From NCBI GenBank assembly GCA_024405075.1, contig JAKSPG010000035.1, forward strand, positions 1 through 10,232: 10,232 nucleotides of DNA, read 5' to 3'. The notes below the pieces were generated by a model. The model saw only the letters and a program-made list of their open reading frames with translations. It searched no databases and was not told the DNA's origin. This document shows, piece after piece, positions 1 through 7,198 of this stretch (its first letter is position 1; every line of letters starts with the position of its first letter). The position numbers and the translations under genes were made by a program. Source of the DNA: Elusimicrobiaceae bacterium. Lineage in GTDB: Bacteria; Elusimicrobiota; Elusimicrobia; Elusimicrobiales; Elusimicrobiaceae.

Positions 1-125
1 ACATGATGGTATTTTTAGAGGTGGGCGGTAAGCCCGGTTGGTATAAGGTGGTATTGGAAAAAGATAAGCTGGTTTTTGTTCCGGCTCCTGTTACCGAGAT
101 TCCGGGTTATATAGACCATTGGTAA
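1..125 (+). CDS. C-terminal fragment of an exported-family paralogue (cut by window edge)
   Basis: Open from the left edge (in frame from base 3) to TAA at 123-125. The visible 40 residues contain MVFLEVGGKPGWYKVVL and end in IDHW. This C-terminal block (VFLEV-G-WYK-L followed by a short beta-rich tail) recurs in the three downstream genes, so this is the tail of another member of the tandem family. The next gene starts only 5 bases after the stop, which suggests one transcript and translational coupling. Its first 55 bases are identical to 1199-1253 in the third gene, while the sequence after that diverges, a pattern expected of gene conversion or a recent partial duplication. Function is unknown; the N-terminal part lies outside the window. 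Confidence 0.8.
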   Translation, partial: MMVFLEVGGKPGWYKVVLEKDKLVFVPAPVTEIPGYIDHW

Positions 126-130
126 ATTTT

Positions 131-925
131 ATGAAAAAATATCTGTTATTTTTACTATGTATGATAGCTGTTTGCCCCCTCTATGCCCAGGGGCGCGGGA
201 TCATGGTCGGCAGTAAAAGAGCCGTTACTAACACAGTGGCCAAAAGAGTTAGTGAGCAAATTGCCCGCCAAACTACACCTAGGACGTTTAGCCCGACTTT
301 GACCGTGGCGCAGATTGCTAACTTGCCCGGCACGCCCACTGTAAAAGTACGCCAAGCAGGTGTATTTACTGTTCCCGCGCAGGGGTTGCAGGCGCAGGTG
401 GTAAACGGAGACACTTTTTTGGGGGAGGTTTTCCCCTGTGAGGATTGCCGCTACTTGCCGCAAGTACTTAATAGCGAAGCCCCGGCCTTCTTTCGGGGTA
501 TGGCCTTGCGACACCCGAACGAAATAAAGAATTTGCTAACCAATGGGGTGGAGTTTGAGAAGTCTTCTTATTCGCAATTGTTTTTTTCAAATGATATTGA
601 CGTGGCACTTGCTTACGCCAATGTGGAAAAGACATTAATTCCGGTTGTGGTAAAAGTAGAGGCAACGCCTGACTTGCTATTGTGGCGTCCCCCGCACCGC
701 GATGTGGGAGATTATTATGCATTTTCACGCGATATCCCGGCCAAATTTGTAAGTGATGTAATGGTTTTTTTGGAAGTAAACGGGGAACGTAATTGGTACA
801 AAGCCACGTTGGAAAGCAACGAGTTGATTTTAATACCCGCGAGGACCCAAATATTTCAGATAGATGATTTGTTTATGCCGGAATTGGATTTGTCTTCGTG
901 GAAGTCGGCTGTTTTTTACCATTAA
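131..925 (+). CDS. Exported protein of a tandem paralogous family; possible ADP-ribosyltransferase-like core
   Basis: 264 residues starting at ATG 131, which begins a textbook signal peptide (MKKYLLFLLC..., predicted cut at LYA-Q, residues 19/20). An in-frame TTG at 119 would put polar residues in front of the signal, so it is not preferred. No clear ribosome site is visible; the start lies 5 bases after the upstream stop, so coupling is likely. After a variable region (about 20-115) containing a CxxC pair (C103, C106), the conserved core starts at FFRGM (R122), then LLTNGVE, SSYSQLFFS (S153), ALAYA (159-163), a beta strand IPVVVKV, DIP (201-203) and the VFLEVNGERNWYKATL block (212-227). The order Arg-Gly, Ser/Thr, A-x-Y-A is reminiscent of ADP-ribosyltransferase folds; this is an inference from pattern only, and the third catalytic acidic residue cannot be fixed. 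Unlike its paralogues it has an extended C-terminus ending in FYH. Confidence 0.85.
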   Translation: MKKYLLFLLCMIAVCPLYAQGRGIMVGSKRAVTNTVAKRVSEQIARQTTPRTFSPTLTVAQIANLPGTPTVKVRQAGVFTVPAQGLQAQVVNGDTFLGEVFPCEDCRYLPQVLNSEAPAFFRGMALRHPNEIKNLLTNGVEFEKSSYSQLFFSNDIDVALAYANVEKTLIPVVVKVEATPDLLLWRPPHRDVGDYYAFSRDIPAKFVSDVMVFLEVNGERNWYKATLESNELILIPARTQIFQIDDLFMPELDLSSWKSAVFYH

Positions 926-942
926 AAATATCTTTTTTTTGT

Positions 943-948
943 GGAGGG
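943..948 (+). promoter_or_regulatory. Ribosome binding site deciding the start of the third family gene
   Basis: GGAGGG lies 9 bases before ATG 958. It fixes that ATG as the start in preference to the in-frame GTG at 898, which would overlap the preceding gene and place a hydrophobic-poor extension ahead of the signal peptide. Confidence 0.8.
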
Positions 949-957
949 CTTGTAATT

Positions 958-1323
958 ATGAACAGAGTGAAAAAATATTTATTCGTAGTGTTAATCAGCC
1001 TGTTTACTTTGCCTGCTTGTGCGCAAAAAGGCAAATTGATTAAAGCCGGTGCGGACGCGGCGGCTGGTAGTTTAGCACTTCCCGTCATGGTAAAAATCCC
1101 GGTTACCCGCGGGCTGAGGATATTCAATGCGCCGCAAAGTACTGGTTTTGCAAACGAAGTCTACTTTTATGAAAATCTAAGAGCTAAACGTATTTCGGAC
1201 ATGATGGTATTTTTAGAGGTGGGCGGTAAGCCCGGTTGGTATAAGGTGGTATTATCGCCCGAGGGAGAAGTCGTTTTTATTCCCATGAGTAGCCATGAAA
1301 TTTCCGAAAGAATTTATTGGTAA
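958..1323 (+). CDS. Internally deleted paralogue of the exported family (121 aa)
   Basis: 121 residues. The signal peptide (MNRVKKYLFVVLISLF..., predicted cut at ACA-Q) is intact, and the mature protein is only about 98 residues. LPVMVKI aligns with IPVVVKV and LPILLRI of the full-length neighbours and is followed by the DMMVFLEVGGKPGWYKVVL block and a C-terminus ending in RIYW. The whole stretch carrying the RGM, NG[VL]E, S/T and AYA motifs is absent, yet the frame is kept. It is therefore an in-frame internal deletion or a deliberately minimal member, lacking the candidate catalytic region. LPAC before the Gln resembles a lipobox, so lipidation at the Cys is an alternative to signal peptidase I cleavage; the paralogues favour the A-Q cut. 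It may be decaying, but it still has a strong ribosome site. Confidence 0.8.
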   Translation: MNRVKKYLFVVLISLFTLPACAQKGKLIKAGADAAAGSLALPVMVKIPVTRGLRIFNAPQSTGFANEVYFYENLRAKRISDMMVFLEVGGKPGWYKVVLSPEGEVVFIPMSSHEISERIYW

Positions 1324-1346
1324 TCAACGCATGAGGATACAGGCCT

Positions 1347-2099
1347 ATGAAAAAACTATTTATAGCCAGTATATTTATTTTTAGTTTTACATCTACGTTT
1401 GCACAAAAACCACCCATCGGGCCGGCACTTGTACGTAGGGTGGGACGGCAAATTGTCCATGCCTCTGCGAAACCCTTAAATTTTGTGCCGATTGTATTTA
1501 CAAATATCCAAACGGCAGTTCCTTCGGCTGTTGCGTATGAAGAAAATCTATTCAAAGTTCCCGCTACAATAAACTCGTTACAGGCAACAGCCTTGCACTT
1601 GGACGAAGTCCGCCCCCTAGTTAGAAAGGGTTTGGCAATGTATCTTCCCTTTCCCGAAACAGCCGAAGAAAAACAATTCTATCGGGGCATGGGGTTTAAT
1701 ACCATAGAAGATTTACATCATCTCCTTGTTAATGGGTTGGAAGTAAAACGAAGTTCCTGTAATGTTATTTATACGGCCCTTAACCCAAGACAAGCCCTTG
1801 CTTATGCTGTTCCTTCTTTAGCCCAAGTCAGTTATGAAGGCCGAAATCCACACGCTTTGCCAATTCTTTTAAGAATACACGCTACGGCGCAATTATTCAA
1901 TACAAATGAACCTGATTTACAAGGAGCCAGTGCCCTTTTTCAGCATGATATACCGAGTTCTTTTTTTGATGTGTTTGTATTTATGAATATTGACGGACAA
2001 TCGGGCTGGTATCAGGTTACACTTTCCCCCTCCGGAGAACTACAATTTGTGTTGATGGAAAACTACGAAACAAAAAAAGGAATAAGTGGATTTTGGTAA
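1347..2099 (+). CDS. Exported protein of the same tandem family, full length (250 aa)
   Basis: 250 residues. The start ATG has GAGGA 9 bases upstream and begins a signal peptide (MKKLFIASIFIFSF..., predicted cut at TFA-Q, residues 19/20). The variable region runs to about 108. The core follows: FYRGM (R113), LLVNGLE (126-132), SSCNVIYT (T143), ALAYA (150-154), LPILLRI (171-177), DIP (201-203), VFMNIDGQSGWYQVTL (211-226). The C-terminus ends in SGFW. The glutamate of the VFLEV block seen in the other members is Asn here (MNI), so this Glu is not invariant. The resemblance to ADP-ribosyltransferase-like folds is weak and pattern-based. It is the last gene of the array, and a strong terminator follows within 60 bases, so the array probably ends as one operon here. 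Confidence 0.87.
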   Translation: MKKLFIASIFIFSFTSTFAQKPPIGPALVRRVGRQIVHASAKPLNFVPIVFTNIQTAVPSAVAYEENLFKVPATINSLQATALHLDEVRPLVRKGLAMYLPFPETAEEKQFYRGMGFNTIEDLHHLLVNGLEVKRSSCNVIYTALNPRQALAYAVPSLAQVSYEGRNPHALPILLRIHATAQLFNTNEPDLQGASALFQHDIPSSFFDVFVFMNIDGQSGWYQVTLSPSGELQFVLMENYETKKGISGFW

Positions 2100-2128
2100 T
2101 AGATTCATAATAAGTTTTACGGATATGC

Positions 2129-2157
2129 AAAAATCCCCGCTTGAAGCGGGGATTTTT
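2129..2157. terminator. Bidirectional intrinsic terminator between convergent genes
   Basis: A perfect 13-bp stem (AAAAATCCCCGCT / AGCGGGGATTTTT) with a 3-base loop. The outer A/T pairs supply a T-run on both strands. It lies between the stop of the tandem array (2099, + strand) and the stop of pnp (2181, - strand), so it can end both operons. Confidence 0.93.
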
Positions 2158-2180
2158 AAGTTCGTTACGCTATCAAAGAA

Positions 2181-4292
2181 TTACTTGAGTAACGCTTTGC
2201 GCGAAAGACGTACTTTTCCGTTATTGTCAATTTCCACGCATTTTACTTCTACAATGTCGCCGATGTGCAAGACATCTTCTACCTTGTTAATGCGATGTTT
2301 TTCAATTTCGGAAATATGGAGTAAGCCGTCTTTACCGGGCAAGATTTCCACAAACGCGCCAAAGGGTTGAATGGAAACCACTTTGCCTTTGTAGATTTTG
2401 TTTACCTCGGCTTCGGCTGTCATCATTTCAATTTCGGCCTTGGCTTGGTCCAAGCGGTCCGCATTGGCGGCTGCAATGGTTACCGTACCGTCCTCCTCAA
2501 TATCAATTTTGGTTTCTGTCGCTTCGGTAATGCGTTTAATGTTCTTGCCACCGGGGCCAATGAGTGCGCCGATTTTGTCCACCGGGATGCGCAGTTTGTA
2601 AATAACAGGCGCAAAGCGGGAAACTTCTTTTTTCGGCTCCGCAATCGTTTTTTCCATGTGGTCCATGATGAACATGCGGCCGTCTGTCGCTTGTTTAATG
2701 GCTTGGCGTAAGACGTCCAGCGGAATACCCGTTTTGAGTTTTACGTCCATTTGGAAGGCCGTAATACCTTTGCGAGAGCCGGTCAGTTTAAAGTCCATGT
2801 CTCCCAAGTGGTCTTCCAAACCCATAATATCGGATAAGACGACAAATTTTCCTTCGCCGCTAATAGCCCCCATGGCAATACCCGAGCAGGCCGATTTCAT
2901 CGGTACGCCTGCATCAAATAGGGCCAAAGAACCACCGCATACGCTGGCCATAGACGAAGAACCGTTAGATTCCATGATGTCAGACACCACGCGAATCGTG
3001 TACGGGAATTCTTCTTCCGACGGGATAAGCGGTAACAAAGCCCGGCGAGCCAGTTCCCCATGGCCGATTTCGCGGCGGCCCGGAGAGCGGTCCGGTTTGC
3101 ATTCACCTGTAGCAAAACCCGGGAAGTTGTAGTGCAGCATAAAGCGGGCGTAGGTGGTATCGTCCAACCCTTCTACCATTTGTTGGTCATCGGGGGTGCC
3201 GAGCGTAGCCACCGCCAAAGATTGCGTTTGCCCGCGTGTAAATAACGCAGAACCGTGCGCGCGCGGCAATAAGCCCACCAGGGAGCTTAACGGGCGAATT
3301 TCGGTCGGTTTACGGCCGTCCACACGTACATTTTCGTGAAGCACCATCGCGCGGGATTCTTCGTACATAATGTTTTCCAACGCAATCCCGGCATAGGTGG
3401 CAGCATTGTCCGCGTAAGTTGCCGTTAATTCTTCCGTGAAGGATTTTTTAAGCTCGGCCACTTGTTTATCACGCGTTTGTTTGTCGCTAAACGCGTGCAA
3501 GATTTGTTTGGCGGTTTCGCGGAATTTGCCGTTGGCCAAATCTACCACTTCTTGCGGCAATTTTTCTACCACGTATTCAAATTTCGGTTTACCGGCCAGT
3601 TCGCGCAATTTAAGTTGCGCATCGCACATTTTGTCAATTTCCGGTTTGGCGGTTTCCATCGCTTTGATGATGGCTTCTTCTTCTACTTCTTTGGCTCCGC
3701 CTTCTACCATTAAAAGCCCTTGTTTGGAACCGGCAATTACCAGGTCCATATCACATTCGTCTTGTTCGGTTTTGGTCGGGTTGACGATGTATACGCCGTC
3801 TTTGCGGCCGATGCGAACAGCGGCTACCGGCTCGTTAAACGGGATGTTGGAAATAACCAACGCGGCCGACGAAGACAACACCGCTAAAATATCGGCATCG
3901 TGTTGGTCGTCGCTGGAAACTACCATGGCCGTTACGTTAGTTTCGCAAGCGAAACCTTCCGGGAAGATCGGGCGCAGAGTGCGGTCAATAATGCGCGAGG
4001 AGAGCGTTTCTTTTTTGCTCGGTTTGCCTTCACGTTTAAAAAAACCGCCGGGGATTTTTCCCGCGGCATACGTTCTTTCTTTATAGTTGACCGTTAAGGG
4101 CATAAAGTCCGAAATGCCCGGTTTTTGTTCTTTGGTGGAAACAGCTGTGGACAAAACCATCGTTTCGCCTACGGTAGCCATGACAGCACCGTCGGATTGT
4201 TTAGCGATTAAACCGGTTTGCAGTTTAATCGTTTTTCCGCCGACAGTGACTTCCACACTTTGGATATCAAATTTGTGGTTAAAGTTTTCCAT
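2181..4292 (-). CDS. pnp: Polyribonucleotide nucleotidyltransferase (PNPase)
   Basis: 703 residues, the usual PNPase length. The enzyme degrades RNA 3'-to-5' by phosphorolysis, releasing nucleoside diphosphates, and is a core component of RNA turnover. Domain order is complete: first RNase PH domain (about 10-145, with GFFKREGKPSKKE at 83-95 and LRPIFPEGF at 106-114), a helical linker (about 150-230), second RNase PH domain (about 320-540) holding the phosphate-site motif SNGSSSMASVCGG (442-454) and the metal-binding GDMDFK (497-502), KH domain with GPGGKNIKRI (579-588), and S1 domain (635-700, PFGAFVEILPGKDGLLHIS). The start is 7 bases after the rpsO stop, with AAGGAAA near the end of rpsO as the likely ribosome site, so the two are co-transcribed and probably coupled. 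No key residue appears missing. Confidence 0.98.
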   Translation of the reverse strand: MENFNHKFDIQSVEVTVGGKTIKLQTGLIAKQSDGAVMATVGETMVLSTAVSTKEQKPGISDFMPLTVNYKERTYAAGKIPGGFFKREGKPSKKETLSSRIIDRTLRPIFPEGFACETNVTAMVVSSDDQHDADILAVLSSSAALVISNIPFNEPVAAVRIGRKDGVYIVNPTKTEQDECDMDLVIAGSKQGLLMVEGGAKEVEEEAIIKAMETAKPEIDKMCDAQLKLRELAGKPKFEYVVEKLPQEVVDLANGKFRETAKQILHAFSDKQTRDKQVAELKKSFTEELTATYADNAATYAGIALENIMYEESRAMVLHENVRVDGRKPTEIRPLSSLVGLLPRAHGSALFTRGQTQSLAVATLGTPDDQQMVEGLDDTTYARFMLHYNFPGFATGECKPDRSPGRREIGHGELARRALLPLIPSEEEFPYTIRVVSDIMESNGSSSMASVCGGSLALFDAGVPMKSACSGIAMGAISGEGKFVVLSDIMGLEDHLGDMDFKLTGSRKGITAFQMDVKLKTGIPLDVLRQAIKQATDGRMFIMDHMEKTIAEPKKEVSRFAPVIYKLRIPVDKIGALIGPGGKNIKRITEATETKIDIEEDGTVTIAAANADRLDQAKAEIEMMTAEAEVNKIYKGKVVSIQPFGAFVEILPGKDGLLHISEIEKHRINKVEDVLHIGDIVEVKCVEIDNNGKVRLSRKALLK

Positions 4293-4299
4293 GTTAGGT

Positions 4300-4569
4300 T
4301 TATTTCCTTAGTTTGAGTTCTTTGGTTACGGTTTGGTATTTTTCAAAGTCCGATTTTTTCAAATAAGCCAACAAGCGTTTGCGTTGGCCGACGAGTTTGT
4401 TGAGGCCTCTTTCGCCCGCGAAGTCTTTCGGGTTGGCTTTGAGGTGGTTAGAAATATACTGAATGCGTTCCGTAATCAGCGCGATTTGTACGGCGGCAGA
4501 GCCGGTATCATTGGCGCTGGATTGGAATTTGCTGATGATGTCTTTTCTGTCTTTAATGGAAAGTACCAT
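4300..4569 (-). CDS. rpsO: 30S ribosomal protein S15
   Basis: 89 residues, the normal length. S15 binds the central domain of 16S rRNA early in small-subunit assembly. The sequence follows the family: DTGSAAVQIALITERI, then HLK (H42), KD (D49), ERGLNKLVGQRKRLLAYLKK and a basic tail. H42 and D49 correspond to the rRNA-contacting His41 and Asp48 of the Thermus protein, while the usual Ser51 position is Gly52 here. The gene lies directly before pnp, as in many bacteria. Ahead of the ATG there is no AGGAGG-type site (only a weak TAAGTG about 12 bases upstream), but there is a leader of roughly 110 bases, so translation control through the leader is plausible. Confidence 0.98.
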   Translation of the reverse strand: MVLSIKDRKDIISKFQSSANDTGSAAVQIALITERIQYISNHLKANPKDFAGERGLNKLVGQRKRLLAYLKKSDFEKYQTVTKELKLRK

Positions 4570-4580
4570 TTTGTTTTACA

Positions 4581-4694
4581 CTTAGGTTGAAAACTACTGA
4601 CCAAGCACTCTTTATCCTAAGGAGTACCGAGCCGGAGTCCAACCTTCTCCTATGTTTAATTTTCGTACCTATTTTGTACAGATTTATTATAACA
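4581..4694 (-). promoter_or_regulatory. rpsO-pnp promoter and leader
   Basis: Read on the - strand, TGT followed by TATAAT (TATAAT is the complement of 4686-4691) makes a consensus extended -10 element. The -35 region is poor (CACACA-like), as is usual with extended -10 promoters. Transcription would begin near 4679, giving a leader of about 110 bases before the ATG at 4569. In the leader, CTTAGG (4616-4621) can pair with CCTAAG (4581-4586), which covers the region just upstream of the rpsO start. S15 controls its own translation through leader structures in several bacteria; whether this leader does so is inference. Confidence 0.6.
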
Positions 4695-4733
4695 AATTAT
4701 GAAGGGGCTGTGTGTAGCTCATCGTTCACTTCA

Positions 4734-7166
4734 TCAATAGAGTGATAAATAGGGCCGGAAAGCCTCTTTATAGAAATTGAGGATTTCGGTGTTAGATTTC
4801 CCCTTGATTAAGCGGGATAAGTCTATACCCAGGGCAAAGCTGACGTCCTCTTCCCCTTCCGGTAGTTGGGTATCGGTTTGCTTTTCCAAGTGCAGGTGGA
4901 CAAAGCCGTTGCGGGCTTTTTCTGTTAGGGAACCATCCTCCAACAAGCCGATTTCGTGCGTACCTATGCGGATTTCCCACCCGGGTGGTACGTGTAAGTG
5001 GCCGATGACTTCCCGTATATCTTTGGCATTGGCTTCTTTCGTAGCTACCAAAACATAGAGGTTATCTGCATCGGCTTTAAATTGTACATTTGGTGTTCCC
5101 CACTCCATGGCCAGGCGGGCCATTTCCCGCGGGATGCCTTCCGTTTCTATGTTAATACAAAAATCGCCGGGTTTTAAGTAGTTGGGGTTATCTCCGCGGA
5201 ATAATAAATGGTGGCATATGCGGCGATCGGCTTGCGGCCCCAATTGCATGCGGTGCAGTTCAGCCAATACATCAGAGATACTTTCAATCATTTTCCCCCG
5301 TTCTATGACCCGTTGCAATGTATTAAGTGCTCTTATGGTTTTGGAAGTGGGAACTACGTTCATGTAATTGTTTTGTAACCATTGTGGGAAGTTCTGCCAC
5401 AAAAGTTCGTAATTCCCTTCGGTTTGCATGATTACGTCCTGCTCTATTTTATCCAACCCGGCAAAATCTTGCGTCACAGTGGAGGCGACTGGTTGCTGAT
5501 TGTTTGCTAAACGTGGACGTGCCAAGGGATTATCGTTATCAAAAACTTCCCAGGGGCGTTCGCCGCGTTGGGCGGCACGTGCTAATTTTTCCAAGCGGCT
5601 TAATTTTTTCCGCTCCGGTGTATCTTGCGGATATTGCATGCGGGTGTAGACGTTGCTGTATAGCGGCGAGCTGGACGGTGGGTAGGTTTTAAATTCCTTT
5701 AAATAAGCCAAGAACTCCTGGTACACTTCTTCTGCCGTCCTAGGAGAGGCGTGCCCCCGGAAAATTTCAAACCGGGCGGTGATACTTTGTACATATGGGT
5801 CATTGGAATCACCGTTGTGGCGTTGCCAGTCTATGGCGACCCCCAAAGAAGATTCATAGCGTTCTTCTTCCGTATATTCTTCGTGAGTTTTGTTGGGGAT
5901 TTGTTTGCGCGGTGCGCGGTTATACTGTTCTACCCAGGAGGCAAATGCTTCGTCTATTTGTTGAGAGGTGCGGCTGGGTACTTTGCTGCGGTATGTTTCA
6001 AAAAGTTGATCTATGGCGAGCACATTGGGATCAATTTGGAAGTTGATATTTTCCAAACCGGCTTCTTGGTTTTTGCGTTGTGTTTTACGCATCTCGGCCC
6101 GCAAATAGTTGACGGCTTGGTACAAAGGAGAGTCGTGGGGTGGCAGTTGGCCGTGTGCGTTGAGATATTGTTCTAATTCTTCGCGACGTTGTGCCGGTGT
6201 TTTTTTAAAACGGTATTTGTCAAAAAGCTGCGCGATTTGTAAGGTGGCCGGGTCCACATTTAAATTAGGTGGATTGTCTTGTGCTATGTTTTCGTTTTGT
6301 GTTTGCTGAAGATTATACCTTAAATTATTTATGGCACTGTATAGAGAAGAACCTTCCGGTGGCAGATGACCGTTTTTTCCCAAATAATCGGTAAAATCCG
6401 TCAGCCACTCCTGGGGAGATTTAGGAACGGAAATCCGCCGGTAATTTTGTTTGAGTGTTGCCAAGGTTTTAGCCAGCGGGTCTGAGCGTTTGCCCTTATT
6501 AACGTCAATAGTAACTCCTCTTAAGCGGTTGTACAGCGCATGTTCTTCTTGGTTAACGCTGGCAGTAGGAACTTTACCTTCGTGCGTCAAAATGAAATTT
6601 TCCGTAGACAGTAACGTAAACACATCGCGCAGTGGAGAGACAACCCCCGGTCCGCTGAATATAGCTTTCCAGTCCAGCGGGCGCAGCGTAATTTGAAAAT
6701 CCCTTTCCAGTGCATGTAATTCGTGCTCAAATTGTGCTATGTAGTTCCAATTTTCTTGGCCGATAAAATTTACTTGTCCTTCGGGAGTAAGGGAAAAGAA
6801 CACCGCATCCGTATTTTCAAAAGCAACTTCTACGGCATCTAATTGGGCCGGTGTAAGCCGCGGTGCAAGTTCTGTACGCCAATTTGGTACAAAGGTGCTT
6901 AACGCTTGACGTCCGGTAATGAGGTTGTCCGATAGTGAAATAAGTGCCGTCTGGCCCGCAGATAAAGTCCCGGTTTGTATCGTTCGTGTAACCTCTCTGG
7001 CAATAGTACCGGATTGCCCCAAAGCTCGCTCAGTGGCTCTGACTGCCGCCTTGCCTGCTTCTTCCGTTTGGGCCAAACCTGCTTGCGGTACTAACCCGCA
7101 AAACATTACCACTCCAACAAGGGTTTGTACAAAGCGTGAGAGTTGGCGATAAAACCTATTTACCAT
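4734..7166 (-). CDS. Large exported repeat protein of unknown function (810 aa)
   Basis: Not recognised as a known family. An N-terminal signal peptide (basic RFYRQLSR, then a hydrophobic run LVGVVMFCGLV, predicted cut GLA-Q at 32/33) implies export. There is no further membrane span. An Ala/Thr-rich helical segment follows (35-100), then about five imperfect repeats (about 178-512), a charged linker (about 515-560), and a C-terminal globular part (about 570-810) with CHHLLFRGDNP, FCINIETEGIP, LYVLVATKE and GWEIRIGTHEIG, ending in an aromatic tail (YLSLY). Two starts are possible, ATG 7172 and ATG 7166. The second is preferred because TATACT ends exactly six bases before it and no ribosome site precedes either, as expected for a leaderless mRNA. 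No terminator is visible between its stop and the rpsO promoter, so some read-through into rpsO-pnp is possible. Confidence 0.85.
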   Translation of the reverse strand: MVNRFYRQLSRFVQTLVGVVMFCGLVPQAGLAQTEEAGKAAVRATERALGQSGTIAREVTRTIQTGTLSAGQTALISLSDNLITGRQALSTFVPNWRTELAPRLTPAQLDAVEVAFENTDAVFFSLTPEGQVNFIGQENWNYIAQFEHELHALERDFQITLRPLDWKAIFSGPGVVSPLRDVFTLLSTENFILTHEGKVPTASVNQEEHALYNRLRGVTIDVNKGKRSDPLAKTLATLKQNYRRISVPKSPQEWLTDFTDYLGKNGHLPPEGSSLYSAINNLRYNLQQTQNENIAQDNPPNLNVDPATLQIAQLFDKYRFKKTPAQRREELEQYLNAHGQLPPHDSPLYQAVNYLRAEMRKTQRKNQEAGLENINFQIDPNVLAIDQLFETYRSKVPSRTSQQIDEAFASWVEQYNRAPRKQIPNKTHEEYTEEERYESSLGVAIDWQRHNGDSNDPYVQSITARFEIFRGHASPRTAEEVYQEFLAYLKEFKTYPPSSSPLYSNVYTRMQYPQDTPERKKLSRLEKLARAAQRGERPWEVFDNDNPLARPRLANNQQPVASTVTQDFAGLDKIEQDVIMQTEGNYELLWQNFPQWLQNNYMNVVPTSKTIRALNTLQRVIERGKMIESISDVLAELHRMQLGPQADRRICHHLLFRGDNPNYLKPGDFCINIETEGIPREMARLAMEWGTPNVQFKADADNLYVLVATKEANAKDIREVIGHLHVPPGWEIRIGTHEIGLLEDGSLTEKARNGFVHLHLEKQTDTQLPEGEEDVSFALGIDLSRLIKGKSNTEILNFYKEAFRPYLSLY
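5631..6635 (-). repeat. Five imperfect protein repeats within the large exported protein
   Basis: The clearest units (numbering from ATG 7166) are residues 228-285, 303-360 and 455-512. Residues 377-451 form an expanded, divergent copy and 178-217 a partial one. Each unit has a lead-in of the type DPxxLxIxQLFxxYR and then a body of the type L-x-x-YL-x-x-HG-x-LPP-x-x-SPLY-x-x-x-x-x-LR. Examples are GHLPPEGSSLY, GQLPPHDSPLY and TYPPSSSPLY. Period is about 75 residues. The HG-x-(V/L)P...L...R layout recalls helicase-associated (HA) repeats, but that link is tentative. Confidence 0.75.
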
Positions 7167-7172
7167 ATACAT

Positions 7173-7178
7173 AGTATA
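7173..7178 (-). promoter_or_regulatory. -10 element of the large exported protein gene
   Basis: TATACT on the - strand directly abuts ATG 7172 and ends six bases before ATG 7166. A start of transcription 6-7 bases downstream would place the first nucleotide at or near the 7166 ATG. No convincing -35 box is seen. The spacing is identical to that before hydE. Confidence 0.5.
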
Positions 7179-7198
7179 GCTTTCTTATTGTTATAAAC

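Noticed and set aside
1015..1029. Third family gene as a lipoprotein (LPAC box)
   Set aside because: Possible, but its paralogues have the same A-Q junction without Cys at that site, so signal peptidase I is the simpler reading.
2367..3339. Several other + strand frames opposite pnp
   Set aside because: All overlap confirmed PNPase codons, with Phe/Arg- or Ser-rich composition typical of shadows.
3436..4086. 216-codon open frame on the + strand inside pnp
   Set aside because: It is antisense to the well-matched PNPase frame, lacks a ribosome site and has no protein-like domain; long antisense frames are expected opposite biased coding sequence.
5751..6176. 141-codon + strand frame opposite the giant exported gene
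   Set aside because: Antisense to a frame with a signal peptide and internal protein repeats; no ribosome site. The repeat periodicity shows that the - strand is the coding one.
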